DNA of 19,687 bases, taken from NCBI GenBank assembly GCA_964419225.1, contig CAYQPF010000094.1, positions 1 through 19,687 of the forward strand, read 5' to 3'. Shown here one piece after another: positions 1 to 8,092 of this stretch. Numbering within the stretch: the first letter of the stretch is position 1; every line of letters starts with the position of its first letter. The position numbers and the translations under genes were made by a program. The notes below the pieces were generated by a model. That model was not told the DNA's origin. It saw only the letters and a list, made by a program, of their open reading frames with translations, and did no database searches. The DNA is from CAYQPF01 sp964419225. Lineage in GTDB: Bacteria; Cloacimonadota; Cloacimonadia; Cloacimonadales; CAYQPF01.

Positions 1-2239
1 TCTCAGTAATCGTAGAATCTTCAGGAGCTCGTTTCTCTGCTTCCTTATAATACTCCAAAGCCTTATCCCAAGCTTTACCGGATTCATATTGCTGAGCAAT
101 TTTTTTGTAGAGATTGATGATCAAGGGTGATAATTTATAATTGGGATTGACATTCATAGTTGTTTGATAAGCTTTTATTGCTTCCAAATTGTCATTAGTT
201 TCTTCCAAATATTTACCGTAGGCAAAATAATCTGTCACTTCCGAGGAAGGAGAGCTAGTAACACCGTCTTCAGACAAAGTGCGTACGCTGTAGCAATAGA
301 CATCTTTGGATGACATATTGATCAAATATTCGGGTTCATCAATGAAAAGCCATCTTGAAGTCGTATCTTTTTCAGTGCGGTAATTCAGGATGTACCTGCT
401 GATATAATTTTCCTTATCCCAGGAAATCAGTGAATATTTGTCTTTATAAGGTTTTATCTTAATATTTTTAGGTGTAGAAGGTGGCATGAATATTTTTATA
501 ACCTTTGTGTTCATAGCACCTTCATCGCTGATAAACAACTGATTAGAATTAGTGTTATAACTAATCGCATTAATTTTGGTAAATGATTGTTTATCTTCTT
601 TTTCTCCGTAAGATCCAAAGGTATAAATAACATTATCCTGATAAATGATTAATATACTTTGGTTAACCTCATCAACTACACATAGTAAAGAATCCATCAC
701 CATTGAGATGGTCGAGACTTTTTTTAAATTCAAATTCAAAGGTGTTACTCTAAAATCTGATGATATTTTTACGACCTTATCATTATTGCATAAAACAAAT
801 TTTTCATCAAACTTATTCTGTACAATTACTGTAGGTTTCGAGTATTCTTTTAGAGGTAAATTTCTAATCCAGGAATTATCGTTCTCGAATAAAGCCAAGC
901 GATCATTATTGGTATCACAAACCCAAATTCTCTTGTTTTTATCTACCAGTAATCCGGATGGTAAAGAGAATTTTCCGTCTCCACTGCCCTTTTCCCCAAT
1001 TTTATCTACCCAGGTGTAATCACTTTTCTTAAAGATGTTTACACAATTCAAGGCTTCATCGGAAATGAGAATCTTATCGTTTGTAAAACAGATAGAGTTA
1101 GGTAAGTCAATTAAAGGTTTCTTTTTACTGTCCTTAACCAGATCTTTATTAAGAACTTTCGTTCTTTCCAAGCCGTTATAAATAGCTAAACCTCTTAATT
1201 TTGTACTGTTATTCTCTGCAGAAGCATAATCTGTAATATCAAAATGCAGTGAATCAGTATGAATGGAGGACTTAAATGTATAGTATCGTATATCAGCCAG
1301 AGAAAATCTAACAGGTCTTGAGGGCTTCTCCAAGATCTTACCTGTACTAAAGTCAGCATCCTCAAAGGACTGTATAACCATATTTTTGTCGTCTAAAATG
1401 TAGTATAATCTTTTACCGCCAATTTTACAGTATCTGATTAAATTCGCAGATTTGAAATTAGCCGGTGTCGGATTATTACCTTTTGTGCCTTTGCGTGAAT
1501 TTTCTATTATTCTGCCTTCCGGTGTTAATTTGAAAGCCGAACATTTGTCTGTGTCCAATAAGTAGTATTCACCGAAATCGTTTACACTCAAACTATTTAA
1601 ATATTTAGTATCAATCTGATAATTCACAACTTTAATCAGATCCAAATCCATGTCATAAATTGCTATTTCATATCCTTGTTTTACCTTCTTAAACAAATGT
1701 ACTCTCTGTGAAGTATCAATAGTAATATTAATGGGATCCTCAATACTAACTGCTTTTAAAAACAATCCTTCATTTGTGAAAGATAAGATCTGGTTTTTGC
1801 TTGTATCCATTATATATATTGTGCCAAAGGAATTTACCACAATGGATTTGGGCTCTTTTACTCTTGCTGCAGCTCCTGTTTTATATCCTATTGTTCTTTG
1901 TAATATCCCTTCATAATTGAAGACCTGTACATTGGATTTCCCGGCATCTGCTATATAAATGTATTTCTCATCTATAGTAACAGCAGTTGGATTATCCAGT
2001 TTTTTCCATCCATAAGCAGGATTATCCTGGATGGTTCTTGTTTTGTAGTTGAATATAATTAACTGCTTTTTCCCTTTATCCAATATATAAAAACATGAAT
2101 CATTTACGCAAAAATCAGTTACCTCCCCGAATGTTTTCTCGGGTAAATCCTTTAAATAGGTGTCTAAATAAACCGGTAAAGAATAACCAGACACTAACAA
2201 TAAACTCAAAAAAATAAAAATTAACACTAACTTCTTCAT
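1..2239 (-). CDS. Secreted NHL beta-propeller / FN3-like / TPR protein, C-terminus beyond window
   Basis: An open frame runs without a stop from the ATG at 2239 to the window edge; 746 residues are visible and the C-terminus is missing. GAGAGGAG at 2253-2246, 6 nt upstream, is a good ribosome binding site. Residues 1-20 form a signal peptide (MKKLVLIFIFLSLLLVSGYS) with no lipobox cysteine. NHL-type propeller blades are visible at about residues 78-150 (LDNPTAVTIDEKYIYIADAG, EPKSIVVNSFGTIYIMD) and again at about 413-455 (GSGDGKFSLPSGLLVD, IWVCDTNNDRLALF). Residues about 588-668 look like a fibronectin type III domain (PSTPKNIKI, SLISWDKEN, YSVRTLSEDG). From about 669 helical TPR-like segments follow (YLEETNDNLEAIKAYQ, AWDKALEYYKEAEKRAPED). 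Such proteins are usually extracytoplasmic scaffolds or ligand-binding surface proteins. No enzymatic motif is seen and the exact role is unknown. It is transcribed divergently from the QueG-like gene. A perfect TATAAT at 2365-2360 on this strand may be its -10 box, though no good -35 accompanies it. Confidence 0.85.
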   Translation of the reverse strand, partial: MKKLVLIFIFLSLLLVSGYSLPVYLDTYLKDLPEKTFGEVTDFCVNDSCFYILDKGKKQLIIFNYKTRTIQDNPAYGWKKLDNPTAVTIDEKYIYIADAGKSNVQVFNYEGILQRTIGYKTGAAARVKEPKSIVVNSFGTIYIMDTSKNQILSFTNEGLFLKAVSIEDPINITIDTSQRVHLFKKVKQGYEIAIYDMDLDLIKVVNYQIDTKYLNSLSVNDFGEYYLLDTDKCSAFKLTPEGRIIENSRKGTKGNNPTPANFKSANLIRYCKIGGKRLYYILDDKNMVIQSFEDADFSTGKILEKPSRPVRFSLADIRYYTFKSSIHTDSLHFDITDYASAENNSTKLRGLAIYNGLERTKVLNKDLVKDSKKKPLIDLPNSICFTNDKILISDEALNCVNIFKKSDYTWVDKIGEKGSGDGKFSLPSGLLVDKNKRIWVCDTNNDRLALFENDNSWIRNLPLKEYSKPTVIVQNKFDEKFVLCNNDKVVKISSDFRVTPLNLNLKKVSTISMVMDSLLCVVDEVNQSILIIYQDNVIYTFGSYGEKEDKQSFTKINAISYNTNSNQLFISDEGAMNTKVIKIFMPPSTPKNIKIKPYKDKYSLISWDKENYISRYILNYRTEKDTTSRWLFIDEPEYLINMSSKDVYCYSVRTLSEDGVTSSPSSEVTDYFAYGKYLEETNDNLEAIKAYQTTMNVNPNYKLSPLIINLYKKIAQQYESGKAWDKALEYYKEAEKRAPEDSTITE

Positions 2240-2402
2240 AAAAGACTCCTCTCAAAGCACTATCAATAAGCAAATTTAATAAGTTTCTTATCATTAGTCA
2301 AGGAAATTTACAATAAATTTTTAACTCCTTCTCCTGCATAGATTTTATAGAGATTAAGGATTATAAACGATGGGTAAACCTAAAAGGTAAAGCTCGTCTA
2401 AG

Positions 2403-2420
2403 ATTGTCAAAACTGACAAT
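2403..2420. promoter_or_regulatory. 18-bp palindrome in a divergent intergenic region
   Basis: ATTGTCA (2403-2409), a 4-nt spacer (AAAC) and TGACAAT (2414-2420) form a perfect 7-bp inverted repeat between two divergently transcribed genes. A run of seven T follows at 2424-2430, so a weak terminator is also conceivable, but no gene on the plus strand ends upstream. The reverse strand of the palindrome contains TTGACA, a consensus -35 hexamer, but no -10 sits 16-18 nt from it. An operator for a dimeric regulator is the likelier reading. This is inference from symmetry and position only. Confidence 0.35.
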
Positions 2421-2529
2421 AACTTTTTTTATCTTTACATAAATTCAGATTTAAATGATTTAACTTTGTAAGATAAATCTGAAGGAGATTTACGGTCTCA
2501 ATTGCATTTGATTCCGTAATAAGAAAAAT

Positions 2530-3453
2530 ATGATAATACCAGATATCCAGGTTTTGTCTGATTTGCAAAATCAACAAATATATGTTTCCCTTGTCTCTAT
2601 CGATAAGTTGAATGTTCTTAAATCGGAGATTGAGGATACCCTGTGTAATAAAATCACAGATTCCGACTTTGCCGAATATGTAGGTTATGCTTATAATTGG
2701 GATGTTCTTAAGAAATTTCCCACAGCAAAATCAATTCTTGTTGCCGCAAAATTTAACCCAAGTCATAAAGTACTCATGCATTGGAACAATAAAACTATTG
2801 AAGTATGCATTCCTCCCGGTTATGTTCAATTCAGAAACAAACAAGTAACTCTTCAGCAGGATATTTCTAAAACCCTTGCTAAATATGGTTTCGGAGCTGA
2901 AAGAATAATCCTTCCCGTAAAGCTTTTGGCCACCAGAAGCGGACTGGCTCAATATGGTCGAAATAATATTTCTTATATCAAGGGCATTGGTTCTTATCAT
3001 TTTCTCGGCTCATTCATTACTGATATTCCTTGCGAAGATGATAATTGGCAACCAGCGAAAGTAATGGAAGTTTGCAGTAATTGCCAATTATGTCTGAAAA
3101 ACTGTCCTACAGGTGCTTTAAAAGAAGACAGATTTCTTCTCCATGGAGAACTATGTCTTACCTATTTTAACAGAAATCCTGGAGATTTTCCTGATTGGAT
3201 AAAAACTGAATGGCATAATGGTCTGGTCGGGTGCTTCAAATGTCAGGAAGTATGTCCTGTGAATCAAAAATTTTCTCAGGATATTCCCATCTTTGCTGAA
3301 TTTACTCAGAATGAAACAAATGAACTTCTCCATTTCTCTCAACCTGCAGATCTCTCAAGTGAACTCATCAGTAAATTGGAAAAATTCGGGTTTCCCGATC
3401 TCTGGTCTTTCATCCCCAGAAACCTAAAAGTCCTCCTGGATCAACATGATTAA
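2530..3453 (+). CDS. QueG-like double [4Fe-4S] cluster protein (epoxyqueuosine reductase-related)
   Basis: This 307-residue protein resembles the middle and C-terminal part of epoxyqueuosine reductase. It has the 'GLxxxGxxxxS...GSxxFLGxxxTDIP' stretch at about 138-165. Cluster motif one is C182-x2-C185-x2-C188-x3-C192-P, followed by C209 in ELCLTYF, then C235-x2-C238-x3-C242-P, eight cysteines for two [4Fe-4S] clusters. Genuine QueG is about 350-380 residues and has a catalytic Asp in a D-[ST]-A-P type motif; here the region reads ERIILPV (124-130) with no such motif. The equivalent of the QueG N-terminal DYH motif was not found either, and the C-terminal repeats are missing. I therefore call it a QueG-like reductase of unknown substrate. 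The ATG at 2530 has no convincing ribosome binding site (AAGAAAAAT precedes it). The frame is closed upstream by a TGA at 2509, and the nearest strong purine motif, GAAGGAGA at 2481, is too far away. It stands alone, transcribed away from the propeller gene. Confidence 0.8.
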   Translation: MIIPDIQVLSDLQNQQIYVSLVSIDKLNVLKSEIEDTLCNKITDSDFAEYVGYAYNWDVLKKFPTAKSILVAAKFNPSHKVLMHWNNKTIEVCIPPGYVQFRNKQVTLQQDISKTLAKYGFGAERIILPVKLLATRSGLAQYGRNNISYIKGIGSYHFLGSFITDIPCEDDNWQPAKVMEVCSNCQLCLKNCPTGALKEDRFLLHGELCLTYFNRNPGDFPDWIKTEWHNGLVGCFKCQEVCPVNQKFSQDIPIFAEFTQNETNELLHFSQPADLSSELISKLEKFGFPDLWSFIPRNLKVLLDQHD

Positions 3454-3512
3454 TCATCATGAATTTTGTTAAAACACACTGATCAATACTATTATCTACA
3501 AATCTCCTCTCA

Positions 3513-3589
3513 GGTCTGTGCTAGTCAGTGCATGTTCCTGAAAGTCCGTGTTTAAAAAACTTATGACTCAAGACTCATGACTACAGACT
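3513..3589. repeat. Degenerate short tandem repeats downstream of the QueG-like gene
   Basis: Two degenerate series sit in the spacer before the metallophosphoesterase gene. At 3513-3550 the motif GTCNGTG recurs (GTCTGTG, GTCAGTG, GTCCGTG). At 3563-3589 the motif GACTCA recurs with small changes (ATGACTCA, AGACTCATG, CTACAGACT). They look like the other 7-9 bp degenerate tandem tracts in this window. A separate 7-bp inverted repeat, CTATTTT...AAAATAG (3610-3632), lies closer to the next gene. No coding potential is seen in the spacer. Confidence 0.55.
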
Positions 3590-3683
3590 TCCCCCATAAC
3601 TCCTCTTGACTATTTTCTTTGCCTCAAAATAGTAACCTGTTAGTTTATTAGTATTATCTTCAAAGATAAATACGGAGGTGAGA

Positions 3684-6383
3684 ATGAAGTGGAATTTTCT
3701 GTTACTATTATCAATAATATTTGTTACACTGAATGCTGTCAGCATTTATGATATACAATACACAACTACTGCCGGTGACGGTACATATCCTTCTACATAT
3801 GCAGGGACAATAGTCTCAACCAGCGGTATTTGTACCGGAATAGATTTTAATGACGGCAGTGGTTATTTTATCTCTATGCCGGAAGGCGGAGCCTGGAAAA
3901 GCATTTTTGTTTACGATTCAAGTCATAACCCGACACCAGGTGATCTAATTGAAATTACCGGTCAGGTTTGGGAATACAGAGGATGGACAGAATTTCGTAA
4001 CCTGACAGCTTATAATCTGGTCAGTTCAAATAACCCGTTACCTCCTGTCCTTAATTTAACAACTCAGCAGATTAATGAAGAGCCTTATGAAAGCGTGCTG
4101 GCAAAAGTATCTAATGCTACCTGTACAGAAGGATTTAATCAATACGATGAATGGTTGGTTAATGATGGTTCTGGTAATGCTAAAATCGATGGAGGATTCT
4201 TTGATCAAGATACGATCAGTGAGTTTGCTCAAATCGGTGTTGTTTTTACTTCTATCACAGGAATAATCAGTTATTCTTACAATGAATTCAGACTAAATCC
4301 CCGCAATGCTCAGGAAGTTATAACTTCTTCGGATTTTGTTTCGGTAACTATTCCCAGTTTGGAAGCAGATATTAACAGTGCAGTCTCCATTCCTCTTAAT
4401 ACAAGCAATATTGCTTTGGGCCAAGGTTTTACCAGCTTCAGCTTTAATTTCTATTATGATCCAAATATAATTTCATACACTGGTTATGACCAGACAAATA
4501 CTCTTTCCTCAACAGGAAATGTCATTATTTCGAATCAGATACCCGGCAGTTTTCATCTGCAATTTGTCAGCAATGGGATCTTGACGGGATCTGGTGCACT
4601 TATCAAATTCAATTTCATGACTCAGGGTTTTGGAACTTCTCCACTTAATGCAGAGGCCTTTCAGTTTAATGAAACTCCGATTACAGTTATACCCGGTCAA
4701 ATTATTGTTAATCCTCCTGCAGGTGTTGAATATCCGGATACTGTGACTGTTATCCAGCAACCCTTACCGAACATTCCTGTGATCACTGTCCCTGGTGAAC
4801 AATTTATTATTAACTGTTCTGCTCCTTCAAACACAACCGGATGGACTGCTTCTCTGCAAAGAAAATCAAGTACCATCAATATGCCTGTGAATACTGCTGT
4901 GTATTCAACTAATCCTCCCCGCTGGGTTATCCAGGTTACAGCTCCCAATGTGCCTTTATACGAATTATATGATTTGAAGATAACTGCCAATGGCGGGATT
5001 TCAGACGTGTCCAAGCATTCGGTCCAAATCATTCCTACCCGTAAAACCAATTATTATTTTGTTCATATTACCGATACTCATACACCTACTCATACCTTCT
5101 GGCCAGAAGACGGGTATGATACAGACTCTACTGAAACAGAAGATTTACGGGAAGTTATCCGGGATATCAATATTATTCGTCCTGAATTTGTTCTTCTTAC
5201 AGGGGATTTAGTCAATCAGGGTGAAAATGAAGATTTAGAGAACCTGCACTGGTTCAGCAAAGCACAACGACTTTTACTGGAATTGGAAGTGCCTCTTTAT
5301 TTGGTTTCCGGTAATCATGATATCGGTGGTTGGGATTCTCAACCTCCGTCAGATGGAACAGCCCGTAGAGACTGGTGGAAATTCTTTGGCTGGGCCTGGT
5401 TAACTAATACCAGTACTGCAAATACTTATCATACTCAGGATTACAGTTTTAATTATGGCCAGCTTCATTTCACCGGGCTCGAATCCTACATTAATTACGA
5501 CAACTGGCTGCCCAATATCTATGGTGAACAAAGTTTTACTCAACAACAGATACAATGGCTGCAAAACGATTTAAACAACAATCCTACTGCGACAAAAGTG
5601 CTTTTCTATCATGATGACTTTTCCAATCAAATCAATTTAAACTCCCTGGGAGTATCAATGGCACTCTGGGGTCATATTCATGCAGATCAGGGTTCAATCA
5701 CCCAGGCACCCTACAGTCTTGCCACCGAAGCTACATGTGACGGAGCCAGAGCTTACAGAGTGATCAGAGCAAATGGTGCTCAACTACAACCTTATGCAAC
5801 AGTTTCCGCAGGACCTTCCGGCTCTCAGATCCAGGTAAGTTTCTTTCCCTCAAATTATGGGATTGCTGATAGTGTGCGTGCAACTCTTGTGAATAATCAG
5901 CCCTTGACCTTCGAAAATTCCCTGGTCAAATTCATTATGCCTGCCGGAAACGCAGAATATGATGTTGCAGGCGGAATAATTGATCAGATCGATAGAACTG
6001 CAACTAACAATACAGTTTATGTCAGAGCTAATCTCATTAACAATCAAACGACCTATGTTTCACTCTGGGATCAGGCACATGCTGTTAACGATCAAACAGA
6101 TTTACCTCAACCTCTGATCGTTAGTTCTGCATACCCCAACCCATTCACTTCATCTACTCAAATTAGTATTAAATCGGAAGTCCCTGTAAAAATTACTGTA
6201 GATGTTTTTAATATCAAAGGAGAATTGATTAGGTCACTTTATAAAAATAAAGCAGGTGAAACTCTTAGTCTGCAATGGAATGGAAGAAATAATAAAGGCC
6301 AGGTTTGCCAAAGTGGAATCTACTTTATCAAAGTTCGATCTGCCAATCAAACTCAGGTTATTAAAACTCTCTTCTTAAAATGA
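3684..6383 (+). CDS. Secreted metallophosphoesterase with OB-fold-like, cohesin-like and C-terminal sorting domains
   Basis: An 899-residue extracytoplasmic calcineurin-like phosphoesterase. The ATG at 3684 is preferred over the in-frame GTG at 3678, because the GTG lies inside the ribosome binding site GGAGGTGA (3674-3681). Residues 1-18 are a signal peptide. Residues about 20-215 resemble the OB-fold modules seen in secreted nucleases and phosphoesterases (YAGTIVSTSGICTG, GDLIEITGQV). Residues about 221-343 look like a cohesin domain (alternating beta strands, FSFNFYYDPNIISYTGYD, GALIKFNFMT). The catalytic domain carries all metal-binding motifs: D464-x-H466, G-D508, G-N544-H545-D546, H643 and G-H664-x-H666. 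From 817 (YPNPF) to the end is a FlgD-like immunoglobulin fold ending IKTLFLK, the form of a type IX-like sorting signal. The substrate cannot be read from sequence; phosphomonoesters, phosphodiesters and nucleotides are all possible. It stands alone in its transcription unit and converges on the ABC operon. Confidence 0.88.
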   Translation: MKWNFLLLLSIIFVTLNAVSIYDIQYTTTAGDGTYPSTYAGTIVSTSGICTGIDFNDGSGYFISMPEGGAWKSIFVYDSSHNPTPGDLIEITGQVWEYRGWTEFRNLTAYNLVSSNNPLPPVLNLTTQQINEEPYESVLAKVSNATCTEGFNQYDEWLVNDGSGNAKIDGGFFDQDTISEFAQIGVVFTSITGIISYSYNEFRLNPRNAQEVITSSDFVSVTIPSLEADINSAVSIPLNTSNIALGQGFTSFSFNFYYDPNIISYTGYDQTNTLSSTGNVIISNQIPGSFHLQFVSNGILTGSGALIKFNFMTQGFGTSPLNAEAFQFNETPITVIPGQIIVNPPAGVEYPDTVTVIQQPLPNIPVITVPGEQFIINCSAPSNTTGWTASLQRKSSTINMPVNTAVYSTNPPRWVIQVTAPNVPLYELYDLKITANGGISDVSKHSVQIIPTRKTNYYFVHITDTHTPTHTFWPEDGYDTDSTETEDLREVIRDINIIRPEFVLLTGDLVNQGENEDLENLHWFSKAQRLLLELEVPLYLVSGNHDIGGWDSQPPSDGTARRDWWKFFGWAWLTNTSTANTYHTQDYSFNYGQLHFTGLESYINYDNWLPNIYGEQSFTQQQIQWLQNDLNNNPTATKVLFYHDDFSNQINLNSLGVSMALWGHIHADQGSITQAPYSLATEATCDGARAYRVIRANGAQLQPYATVSAGPSGSQIQVSFFPSNYGIADSVRATLVNNQPLTFENSLVKFIMPAGNAEYDVAGGIIDQIDRTATNNTVYVRANLINNQTTYVSLWDQAHAVNDQTDLPQPLIVSSAYPNPFTSSTQISIKSEVPVKITVDVFNIKGELIRSLYKNKAGETLSLQWNGRNNKGQVCQSGIYFIKVRSANQTQVIKTLFLK

Positions 6384-6411
6384 GGATTAGCATTATGCAC
6401 CATTAGCCTCG

Positions 6412-6474
6412 TCCATTGTGTCCATGTAGTCCATGTAGTCCATGTAGTCCATATTGTCCATAAAGTCCATTTTA
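6412..6474. repeat. 9-bp tandem repeat (TCCATGTAG), seven units
   Basis: Seven consecutive 9-bp units run from 6412 to 6474: TCCATTGTG, three identical TCCATGTAG, then TCCATATTG, TCCATAAAG and TCCATTTTA. The first five bases (TCCAT) are invariant. The tract fills most of the 110-bp gap between the convergent phosphoesterase and ABC ATPase genes. A shorter relative of the same unit is at 10180-10206. No T-rich hairpin terminator is visible in this gap for either gene. Confidence 0.9.
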
Positions 6475-6493
6475 ACTTTTAAGACCAGACCAA

Positions 6494-7231
6494 TCAATTG
6501 TTATATTTTATGGTACTGTTGAGAAATTGGTTTAATTCTTGTGATTGAGGATTTTTAAATAAATCTGAAGCTTTACCTTTCTCAACAATCGAACCATTAC
6601 TGAGAAAGAGGACTTGCTCTGCTAATTGTTGAGCGAAACCTATTTCGTGAGTAATGAGGATCAGGTCGATCTTTTCGGATCGAAGCTGAAGGATCATATC
6701 GAGAACTTCAGCTGTCAAAGCCGGATCCAGAGCAGAAGTAGGTTCATCCATCATCAGGAATTGAGGCTTGATAGACAAAGCTCTGATAATCGCTGTTCTT
6801 TGTTTCTGACCACCTGAAAGTTGAGCCGGAATCTTATGAACATGTTCTTCCAATTGAAAGCGTTTGAATAAGGTCATCGCAGTATCTTTTGCCAGATCAG
6901 GTTTGTAATGATGAACTTTGATTAAAGGTAGAGTCACATTTTCTAAAGCTGTAAGATGTGGAAATAAATTATACGATTGAAACACAACTCCAATTGTTTT
7001 TCTGTATTCTCTGAGCCAATCCTCTTCGAATTGCAATTGTTTTTGATTTATACTTACGGTACCTGAATTAGGAAATTCCAAACCGGCTAAAATCCTTAAG
7101 AGAGTTGTTTTGCCTCCACCCGAAGGTCCAATCAGGACAAGTGAGTGGATGTTCTCCAGATTAAGATCAATATTAGAAAGAACAGTTTGTTCATCGAATT
7201 GTTTACTTAGATTCTCAATATTAATTTGCAT
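6494..7231 (-). CDS. Polar amino acid ABC transporter, ATP-binding protein
   Basis: A 245-residue ABC ATPase of the GlnQ/HisP type. All nucleotide-binding motifs are intact: Walker A GPSGGGKTT (35-43, K41), Q-loop Q85 in VVFQSYNLFPHLTALENV, signature LSGGQKQR (138-145), Walker B FLMMDEPTSALDP (D162, E163) and H-loop H195 in LITHE. The Q-loop sequence and length of about 245 match polar amino acid importers. It is the last gene of a three-gene minus-strand operon, and its ATG overlaps the permease stop by 11 nt (ATGCAAATTAA), which suggests translational coupling. An AAGGA sits 8 nt upstream inside the permease gene. It would energise import of the amino acid captured by the lipoprotein encoded at 8093-8881. 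Substrate specificity cannot be assigned. Confidence 0.93.
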   Translation of the reverse strand: MQINIENLSKQFDEQTVLSNIDLNLENIHSLVLIGPSGGGKTTLLRILAGLEFPNSGTVSINQKQLQFEEDWLREYRKTIGVVFQSYNLFPHLTALENVTLPLIKVHHYKPDLAKDTAMTLFKRFQLEEHVHKIPAQLSGGQKQRTAIIRALSIKPQFLMMDEPTSALDPALTAEVLDMILQLRSEKIDLILITHEIGFAQQLAEQVLFLSNGSIVEKGKASDLFKNPQSQELNQFLNSTIKYNN

Positions 7232-8006
7232 ACCAGGTCCTTTTTTCCAGGTAACGGCTCAGAACAGAGATAGGAAGAGTAAGGATCAAGTATCCGATCG
7301 CCAGAGGAAGGTAGCATTCCAGTGTTGAATAAGTATAACTGTTTACCTCCTGAGCATTCAAAGCAAACTCACTGATGCTGATGATTGACAAAAGTGAGGA
7401 ATCTTTGATCAAAGAGACAAATTGGCCTGCCAGACCAGGCAGAATCCTTCTGATAACCTGAGGAATAATGATAAACTGGTAAGTCTGAAAAGTAGTAAAC
7501 CCAAGCATTCTGGCAGTTTCGAGTTGTGATTCGGCGATACTCTCAAGTCCTCCTCGAATTATTTCTGTTGTATATGCACCTGCAAAGATGGAGAGGGTTA
7601 AAATACCGACCAGATATCTGTTTTCCACATGTACAGCATTTGCAATTACATAAAAAAAGATCAGAATCTGTACCATCAAGGGTGTACCACGGATCAATTC
7701 AATATAAACTCTGGCCAGATAGCGTAAAGGGAGAATATGTGATCTTTGGGCAATGGCAAAAAATAATCCCAGGATTAAACTGAGGATGAGAGAAAAGAAG
7801 GAAAGCCAGATAGTGGTTAACCAGCCATCAACAAATTTGACCCGATATTGCCAAATGGAATCCCAGTGAAACTTGTACTGAAGAGTCAGGAACGAATAAT
7901 AAAAAATGAGACCAACCAGTAAGAAGGTTACACTCATACTCACGATAACAGCTTTTTGAGAAACAGGATGGTGCGGTCTTTCTACAAAGAGAGATTTAAT
8001 TTTCAT
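7221..8006 (-). CDS. Polar amino acid ABC transporter, permease
   Basis: A 261-residue inner-membrane permease of the HisM/GlnP family. After a short cytoplasmic N-terminus, one hydrophobic segment (about 18-42) precedes the conserved core. The family block RGTPLMVQ is at 106-113 and the cytoplasmic loop that contacts the ATPase is at about 144-180 (TEIIRGGLES, then ETARMLGF, the EAA loop). Further hydrophobic segments follow to the C-terminus. The extra N-terminal helix makes it slightly longer than a minimal 220-residue family member. A single permease gene implies a homodimer unless a partner is encoded elsewhere. The gene starts 86 nt after the binding-protein stop, past a strong stem-loop. 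Its ribosome binding site is weak (AAAGGAATGGG about 15 nt upstream), consistent with lower expression than the binding protein. Confidence 0.92.
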   Translation of the reverse strand: MKIKSLFVERPHHPVSQKAVIVSMSVTFLLVGLIFYYSFLTLQYKFHWDSIWQYRVKFVDGWLTTIWLSFFSLILSLILGLFFAIAQRSHILPLRYLARVYIELIRGTPLMVQILIFFYVIANAVHVENRYLVGILTLSIFAGAYTTEIIRGGLESIAESQLETARMLGFTTFQTYQFIIIPQVIRRILPGLAGQFVSLIKDSSLLSIISISEFALNAQEVNSYTYSTLECYLPLAIGYLILTLPISVLSRYLEKRTWYAN

Positions 8007-8037
8007 AATTTATTTATTGCCCATTCCTTTGATAATT

Positions 8038-8067
8038 TTTAAGGACAGGATCTTTCCTGTCCTTAAA
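8038..8067 (-). promoter_or_regulatory. Intercistronic stem-loop, 13-bp perfect stem
   Basis: TTTAAGGACAGGA (8038-8050) and TCCTGTCCTTAAA (8055-8067) pair perfectly around a 4-nt loop. It lies about 25 nt after the stop of the binding-protein gene and 31 nt before the permease start. Neither side is followed by a T tract on the transcribed strand (AATTATC follows), so it is not a classic intrinsic terminator. In transporter operons such a hairpin typically stabilises the upstream message or partly reduces downstream expression. That role is inferred here. Confidence 0.7.
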
Positions 8068-8092
8068 CAGAGTATCATCAAAGTACTCCACT

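Noticed and set aside
645..1916. Plus-strand open frames at 645-1019 and 1731-1916
   Set aside because: They are shadows of the long minus-strand propeller gene, whose continuous frame and recognisable domains cover the whole region.
2370..2390. Tiny open frame ATGGGTAAACCTAAAAGG followed by TAA in the divergent spacer
   Set aside because: Six codons with no ribosome binding site; nothing supports translation or a leader-peptide role.
6412..6474. CRISPR array
   Set aside because: The 9-bp units are contiguous with no spacers, and there is no cas gene or 25-40 bp repeat.
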